Of a DNA stretch of 10,573 nucleotides, positions 7,084-10,573 are shown in pieces; position 1 is the stretch's first letter; each line of letters begins with the position of its first letter. Source of the stretch: Beijerinckiaceae bacterium (GTDB lineage Bacteria > Pseudomonadota > Alphaproteobacteria > Rhizobiales > Beijerinckiaceae); NCBI GenBank assembly GCA_947458675.1, contig CANHAW010000038.1, forward strand, positions 1 through 10,573, in the 5' to 3' direction. Below the pieces are notes generated by a model that saw only the letters and a list, made by a program, of their open reading frames with translations, was not told where the DNA came from and ran no database searches. Position numbers and translations under genes: made by a program.

Positions 7084-7111
7084 ATTCTGTCATTTGTTGC
7101 CTCTGTCTCAA
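7084..7111 (-). promoter_or_regulatory. Promoter candidate for the alpha/beta hydrolase
   Basis: On the minus strand, TTGAGA (7106-7111, 5 of 6 to consensus) and CAGAAT (7084-7089, 4 of 6) are 16 nt apart. Transcription would start near 7077, just before the Shine-Dalgarno, which agrees with the 7064 start. The plus-strand esterase promoter must share this 101-nt region, but I only see a weak pair there (TTGCCT 7097-7102, TATGGC 7120-7125). Confidence 0.35.
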
Positions 7112-7165
7112 AGTGGACGTATGGCGCTGCTTGCACCCGGCCTCTCCTTCCCGCAAGATCGCCCC

Positions 7166-8101
7166 ATGTTGCGCTTTTTCATCCGCGTCTGCGCGGTCCT
7201 TGGCATCGCTGCCTGCCTGTCATTCGCCATGGCTGCTCTGGTCGGCGAGGCGCAGGCGGCCTATGGCCGGATTACGCTCACGATCGACGGGGTGAAGCGA
7301 ACCGCCACTCTGGTGGAATTTGAACGCCTCAAGAAGCGCCAGCGTCCCGTCATCATGGTTTTGCATGGCGGTGCCGGAGGCAGTGGCGCAGGCCTTCGCG
7401 CCAGACGCAATCTCGGGCTCGATGCTTTCGCACGCGATATGGGCGCGATTATCGTTTATCCCGATGCAGCCGATGGATATTGGGGACGCGCCAAGCCGGG
7501 CGAGCCCGTCCCCAATGATGCTGCTTTTCTCCGAGCTCTTGCAAATCGCTTCATCGATCAGGGCGTCACGAGCCGACGTCGCATCTATATTGCAGGCGTG
7601 TCGGGCGGCGGGATGATCGCCATGAAGATTGCCTGCGAGAACAGCGATCTTTTTGGTGGTGTGGGCGCGTTCCTTGCCAATATGCCGACCGAATGGGCAG
7701 GCGATTGCAAACCGGCGCAGCCTGTCGCCTTCATGTTGATGAATGGCACGGCCGATCCAATGGTGCCGTTCCAAGGCGGCATAGCCAATATGCCCGAAGG
7801 CCCGCGCGATGTTCTGTCCACGGCTGCCACGCTTTCGCTGTTCAGCACATTTGCACAATGCTCGGGCCAGACCAGTCACAAACTCACCGATCGCGACCGC
7901 AACGATGGATCGCGCGTCACCATCGAGCGCGGCACGGGCTGCAAAATGCCCGTCGAATTGGTCAAGGTCGAGGGTGGCGGCCATACGATACCGGGGCGTC
8001 GTCTCTCCTCGTCCCGCGGTTTGCCCGTCGGTGCGCAGAATCAGGATATGGATGGCGCGCGCATGATGTGGGATTTCCTGCTGAAGCGCGCGAAACCCTG
8101 A
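7166..8101 (+). CDS. Exported LpqC / PHB-depolymerase-like esterase
   Basis: The 311-aa product is a predicted secreted alpha/beta hydrolase of the LpqC/carbohydrate-esterase-1-like group. A signal peptide is visible: Arg/Lys-poor n-region MLRFFIR, hydrophobic core about residues 8-25, and an AQA site suggesting cleavage after Ala31. The mature domain has LHGGAGGSG (67-74) near the oxyanion hole, the elbow GVSGGGM with Ser146, Asp197 in NGTADPMVPFQGG, and His273 in EGGGHTIPG. Four cysteines (157, 181, 232, 259) could form disulfides after export. ATG 7166 is chosen because it starts the signal peptide; no strong Shine-Dalgarno is seen and ATG 7118 is possible. Homologues are often labelled polyhydroxybutyrate depolymerase, but feruloyl/acetyl esterase activity is equally possible. 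Confidence 0.88.
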   Translation: MLRFFIRVCAVLGIAACLSFAMAALVGEAQAAYGRITLTIDGVKRTATLVEFERLKKRQRPVIMVLHGGAGGSGAGLRARRNLGLDAFARDMGAIIVYPDAADGYWGRAKPGEPVPNDAAFLRALANRFIDQGVTSRRRIYIAGVSGGGMIAMKIACENSDLFGGVGAFLANMPTEWAGDCKPAQPVAFMLMNGTADPMVPFQGGIANMPEGPRDVLSTAATLSLFSTFAQCSGQTSHKLTDRDRNDGSRVTIERGTGCKMPVELVKVEGGGHTIPGRRLSSSRGLPVGAQNQDMDGARMMWDFLLKRAKP

Positions 8102-8102
8102 T

Positions 8103-9164
8103 TCAGCGCGGCACAAGCACCCAATAATCGAGATCGAGGATGACCGAAGGGTCGTAATTCTCGCCTTCCTTGAAGGGGAAGTCGCCGCAAGGCCTGTCCT
8201 TCGTTGCGATGGTGCGGATGCGCAAAGCGCCGAAATCATCGCGGCGCGGCAAGGGTTCGCTCTCGAGAATCTCGCTCCATGCAAAAACAGTCATTCCGGC
8301 GAAGAGCGGTGCGACATGCCGGCCGGCATTGATGGCGGCAATATGAAAGCCATTGCCCAGACCATTGAAGCTCAGGGCGCGCGCCAGTGAAATGACGTGG
8401 CCGCCATAGATCAGGCGACGCCCGAAACGGCCCTGTCCTTCTGCATATTGGTTGAAATGGACTTTGGCCGTGTTCTGATAGAGGCGCGTCGCGATTTGAT
8501 GTTCGGCTTCCTCCACAGTCATGCCATCGACATGGTCGATGCGCTCGCCTTTTGCATAATCATCGAATCGATGGGGGGCGCCCGACATTGTGAAATCGAA
8601 ATTTTCTCGCGCTGTGCGCGGACAGGCTTCACCGATCTCGTCAGGTGTCAGGGCTTTTGGAAGATAGGGAAGAACTTCATGCGGAGCGGGCGCTTTAGCG
8701 TCGCGTTTGCGCACCATGACCCAGCGCACGTAGTCGAGAACGATCACGCCATTCTGGTTCGTGCCGGTCGAGCGGACATAGACGACACCTGTTTGTCCGT
8801 TTGAATTTTCCTTGAGGCCGATAATTTCGGATTCGGCCATCAGCGTGTCGCCGGGATAGACGGGCGCCAGAAAACGGCAGCCCGCATAGCCCAGATTGGC
8901 AACGGCATTGAGTGAAATATCTGCCACTGTCTTTCCAAAAACGATGTGGAATGTCAGCAGATCGTCGATCGGGCTTCTTGGATGGCCGAGATCGCGCGCA
9001 AATTCGTCGGAAGATTGCAGCGCAAAGCGTGAGCCCGTGAGTGCGGTGTAAAGCGCGGTGTCGCCGGTCGTGACGGTGCGCGGTGTGGCATGCGTCAGAA
9101 CCTGCCCGATGCGAAAATCTTCGAAATAATGTCCCGGATTGGTCTTCGCTGGTCTATGCGTCAT
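8103..9164 (-). CDS. mcd: Mesaconyl-CoA (2-methylfumaryl-CoA) hydratase, double MaoC-like protein
   Basis: The 353-aa protein matches mesaconyl-CoA hydratase of the ethylmalonyl-CoA pathway, which hydrates mesaconyl-CoA to beta-methylmalyl-CoA. It is called mcd in Rhodobacter and meaC in Methylobacterium; mcd is also used for methylsuccinyl-CoA dehydrogenase. It consists of two hotdog halves. In the first are YTALTGSRFALQSSDEFA (39-56), PIDDLLTFHIVFGKTV (65-80) and GLKENSNGQTGVVYVRSTG (116-134). In the second are HVDGMTVEEAEHQIATRLYQ (211-230), FGRRLIYGGHVISLARALSF (247-266) and LDLDYWVLVPR (343-353). ATG 9164 has GGAG 6 nt upstream. It follows the DUF167 gene by 56 nt on the same strand and converges on the exported esterase with a 1-nt gap. 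Assignment rests on remembered family sequence; another MaoC-type hydratase is the fallback. Confidence 0.8.
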   Translation of the reverse strand: MTHRPAKTNPGHYFEDFRIGQVLTHATPRTVTTGDTALYTALTGSRFALQSSDEFARDLGHPRSPIDDLLTFHIVFGKTVADISLNAVANLGYAGCRFLAPVYPGDTLMAESEIIGLKENSNGQTGVVYVRSTGTNQNGVIVLDYVRWVMVRKRDAKAPAPHEVLPYLPKALTPDEIGEACPRTARENFDFTMSGAPHRFDDYAKGERIDHVDGMTVEEAEHQIATRLYQNTAKVHFNQYAEGQGRFGRRLIYGGHVISLARALSFNGLGNGFHIAAINAGRHVAPLFAGMTVFAWSEILESEPLPRRDDFGALRIRTIATKDRPCGDFPFKEGENYDPSVILDLDYWVLVPR

Positions 9165-9220
9165 GCCCGTCTCCGCTGTCTCATGTCCCTTGAATAGGAC
9201 GTCAGGCGCGTGGAGGCATC

Positions 9221-9547
9221 TTAGCTCTTCGCAGCAAGCTTTGCTTTGAGAGCGCCAAGCATGGCTGCCCTGTCGCCTTCCAGAATGATTGTCTTGCGCC
9301 TTGAGCTCGCGCCATTCGCAATCCGCGCGCAGGAGGGCGCTATTTGTGCTGCGCGCGCCAAAATTTCCAGCAAGTCTCGATTGGCTTCGCCCTTTTCCGG
9401 CACGGCGCGAACGCGTATGCGCAAGACCTGCGATCCATCCGACAATTGGCCAATCCCTTCAATTTCATCGCGGCTGGCGCGCGGCGTCAGCCTGACGAAA
9501 ACGATGAGGCCTGCGGGATGTTCCGACCAGGGCGGCGGCAGGTTCAA
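9221..9547 (-). CDS. DUF167 / YggU-family protein
   Basis: The 108-aa product is a small DUF167 (YggU-like) protein of unknown biochemical role. Family landmarks are FVRLTPRASRDEIEG at residues 17-31, LRIRVRAVPEKGEANRDLLEILA at 42-64 (the P-x-x-G-x-A-N motif), and a basic SSRRKTIILEGD near 81-92. I place the start at TTG 9547, which overlaps the yggT stop codon by 2 nt in ATTGA. This fits translational coupling and gives the usual length of about 100 aa. No ATG lies between the yggT stop region and the conserved core. There is no independent Shine-Dalgarno. yggT-yggU adjacency is common in proteobacteria. The frame is open far upstream across yggT, which is a shadow. Confidence 0.82.
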   Translation of the reverse strand: MNLPPPWSEHPAGLIVFVRLTPRASRDEIEGIGQLSDGSQVLRIRVRAVPEKGEANRDLLEILARAAQIAPSCARIANGASSRRKTIILEGDRAAMLGALKAKLAAKS

Positions 9548-9840
9548 TAACCGCGCACCGCCGGCAGGATATAAAGTCCGATGACCAATTGAATAAAATA
9601 AATCGCGAAAATGACGACAATCGGGGAGAGGTCCATCCCACCCATAAAGGGCAGACGCCGGCGTATGGGCATCAGGACCGGCTCGGTCAAAGCCAGAAGC
9701 GCATCCCAGATAGATCTGACCAAGCGATTGCGAATGTTGATCACATCGAATGCGAGGAGCCATGACAAAATGGCCGACGCAATGAGGATCCAGACATAAA
9801 AGTCCAGGATGACCAGAAACAGCCTGACAATCGCTTCCAT
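9544..9840 (-). CDS. YggT-family integral membrane protein
   Basis: The 98-aa product is a YggT (YlmG/CCB3-related) inner-membrane protein. Two hydrophobic segments are visible, about residues 4-30 and 71-93. Between them lies the conserved [14 protein letters not shown] (51-64) followed by GGMDLSPI (67-74). Relatives have been tied to cell-envelope or division-linked functions in Gram-positives and to haem attachment in chloroplasts; the role in alphaproteobacteria is not settled. ATG 9840 is chosen over the in-frame ATG 9861 because GAGG lies 6 nt upstream and the family N-terminus starts here. The stop overlaps the start of the DUF167 gene by 4 nt including the shared base run. With mesaconyl-CoA hydratase further downstream, it likely heads a three-gene minus-strand unit. 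Confidence 0.88.
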   Translation of the reverse strand: MEAIVRLFLVILDFYVWILIASAILSWLLAFDVINIRNRLVRSIWDALLALTEPVLMPIRRRLPFMGGMDLSPIVVIFAIYFIQLVIGLYILPAVRGY

Positions 9841-9897
9841 GGGGGCCCTCGGGTTTTCCACGGTTTAGCTGGACCGCGTCGGTGCTGCAAGCGAGGC

Positions 9898-9932
9898 TGG
9901 TGGAGCTGGGCAGCGAAGCCCCCACCTGCGTT
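9898..9932 (-). repeat. Inverted partial copy of the tRNA-Ala 3' end
   Basis: On the minus strand CAGCTCCACCA (9898-9908) is identical to the last 11 nt of the tRNA-Ala gene (10037-10047). Upstream of it, a TTCG (T-loop-like) and AGGT (variable-loop-like) occur in the same order as in the tRNA, with substitutions and a 3-nt deletion. It could be a decayed tRNA 3' fragment or a chance match beyond the 11-mer. Confidence 0.35.
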
Positions 9933-9958
9933 GACAGGCCGCAGGCACCCGCTGTACA
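9931..9958 (+). promoter_or_regulatory. Promoter of tRNA-Ala
   Basis: A perfect -35 TTGACA (9931-9936) and a TGTACA -10-like element (9953-9958) are 16 nt apart (GTACAC at 17 nt is equally possible). The expected start near 9965 leaves a 5' leader of about 7 nt before the tRNA. The weak -10 is the main doubt. Confidence 0.6.
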
Positions 9959-9971
9959 CACGCGTGGCTTT

Positions 9972-10047
<76 letters not shown>

Positions 10048-10078
10048 AGCCATTCCTTGCGTCACCCGAAATTGCCGA

Positions 10079-10573
10079 TCAGATGCGGTCCGAGAAACGG
10101 TCGAACGCGTCTATGCGCAGGCAATGGACATCGACGTCGCGGCGGTAGATTTCCGTTTGCAGGAAATGGCATTCTGCGTCCCGCTTGGCATCTTCAATAT
10201 CGATAAACCATGCGCGCTGTGCGCCGCTGGCGTCGCCATTCCATCTGTAGCCGCGAGCCTTCAAAACATCTTTCAGGTCATAAGGTGCACCGGTTGCGAA
10301 AATGCGCCATTCCGGCGTGCGGGCGCGAGCGAGCAATTGCCTCAAGCCGGGCTCCCCGCTTTTTGGCAAGGGCCTCGCCAGCAATTCAATTCCGGCGCGG
10401 CAATCGTGAATGGCCCGGTGTTTTTCGTAGAAGAAACCCGCGCCCGCTGCCAGCCAGACGAGTTTCTGTCCTTCAAACCCCTCACCCTTCCAATCGATTT
10501 GTGACATCGAACAGGCCCATGGCTTGTGCATGAAAGCGGGGCAGAAACGTTCGAGAAAACGCCGGTCGAATGA
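10079..10573 (-). CDS. DEDDh 3'-5' exonuclease (DNA polymerase III epsilon-like), N-terminus beyond window edge
   Basis: The frame is open from the right edge to TGA at 10079 and gives 164 C-terminal residues. It carries the end of a DnaQ-like exonuclease: SFDRRFLERF (Exo II region with its Asp) at the very start, and HRAIHDCRAGIELL, whose His and Asp form the HxAxxD Exo III motif. Exo I is outside the window. After the catalytic domain comes a separate C-terminal module with GAPYDLKDVLKARGYRW and AWFIDI, ending EIYRRDVDV...DRFSDRI. An internal ATG at 10531 is not the start, because the Exo II motif precedes it. Homologues are commonly annotated as 3'-5' exonuclease or polymerase III epsilon-like, but this is not the replicative DnaQ by its tail. 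It converges on tRNA-Ala, 31 nt away. Confidence 0.85.
   Translation of the reverse strand, partial: SFDRRFLERFCPAFMHKPWACSMSQIDWKGEGFEGQKLVWLAAGAGFFYEKHRAIHDCRAGIELLARPLPKSGEPGLRQLLARARTPEWRIFATGAPYDLKDVLKARGYRWNGDASGAQRAWFIDIEDAKRDAECHFLQTEIYRRDVDVHCLRIDAFDRFSDRI

Noticed and set aside
8159..8182. CCTTC/GAAGG hairpin downstream of the exported esterase
   Set aside because: The stem is short with a 3-nt loop and no T-run, within mesaconyl-CoA hydratase coding sequence; not supported as a terminator.
7220..8284. Minus-strand open frame of 354 codons opposite the exported esterase
   Set aside because: It overlaps two genes with intact motifs on other frames and has shadow-like composition.
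9548..9961. Long N-terminal extension of the DUF167 frame across yggT
   Set aside because: The extension is out of frame with yggT, which is clearly coding there, and it resembles no DUF167 protein.

Overview
The window looks like an ordinary chromosomal stretch of an alphaproteobacterium, most likely of the order Hyphomicrobiales (Rhizobiales). The evidence is GC-rich codon use, PurC/PurS/PurQ/PurL sequences of the rhizobial type, a zeta-type F1-ATPase inhibitor (DUF1476, an alphaproteobacterial family), and a mesaconyl-CoA hydratase of the ethylmalonyl-CoA pathway. I cannot fix the genus from the sequence alone.

Layout. (1) On the minus strand at the left edge is xerC, cut by the window edge before its catalytic tyrosine, preceded by the gene for the zeta ATPase inhibitor. 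(2) A 332-nt divergent intergenic region leads into a plus-strand run purC-purS-purQ-purL-bolA-grxD (1504-6179). Gaps are short, and the run appears to end at a strong intrinsic terminator lying inside the 3' end of the next, convergent gene. (3) A minus-strand alpha/beta hydrolase and a plus-strand exported LpqC/PHB-depolymerase-like esterase diverge from about 100 nt. (4) On the minus strand, yggT, a DUF167 gene and mesaconyl-CoA hydratase follow each other and may be cotranscribed. (5) A plus-strand tRNA-Ala(CGC) with encoded CCA and a good promoter is followed by the C-terminal part of a minus-strand DEDDh 3'-5' exonuclease that runs off the right edge.

How it works together. PurS, PurQ and PurL form the FGAM synthetase complex (FGAR to FGAM) and PurC makes SAICAR, so the core run serves two steps of de novo purine synthesis. 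The BolA-like protein and the CGFS monothiol glutaredoxin at its 3' end are a classic [2Fe-2S]-sharing pair. The mesaconyl-CoA hydratase points to acetyl-CoA assimilation through the ethylmalonyl-CoA pathway.

Novelty. I found no mobile element, CRISPR array, toxin-antitoxin pair, defence locus or clearly undescribed system. The features most worth a second look are small: the terminator embedded in the convergent hydrolase gene, back-to-back stop codons at two convergent junctions, a CTAG-containing repeat/hairpin in the purC leader, and an inverted partial copy of the tRNA-Ala 3' end just upstream of that tRNA.
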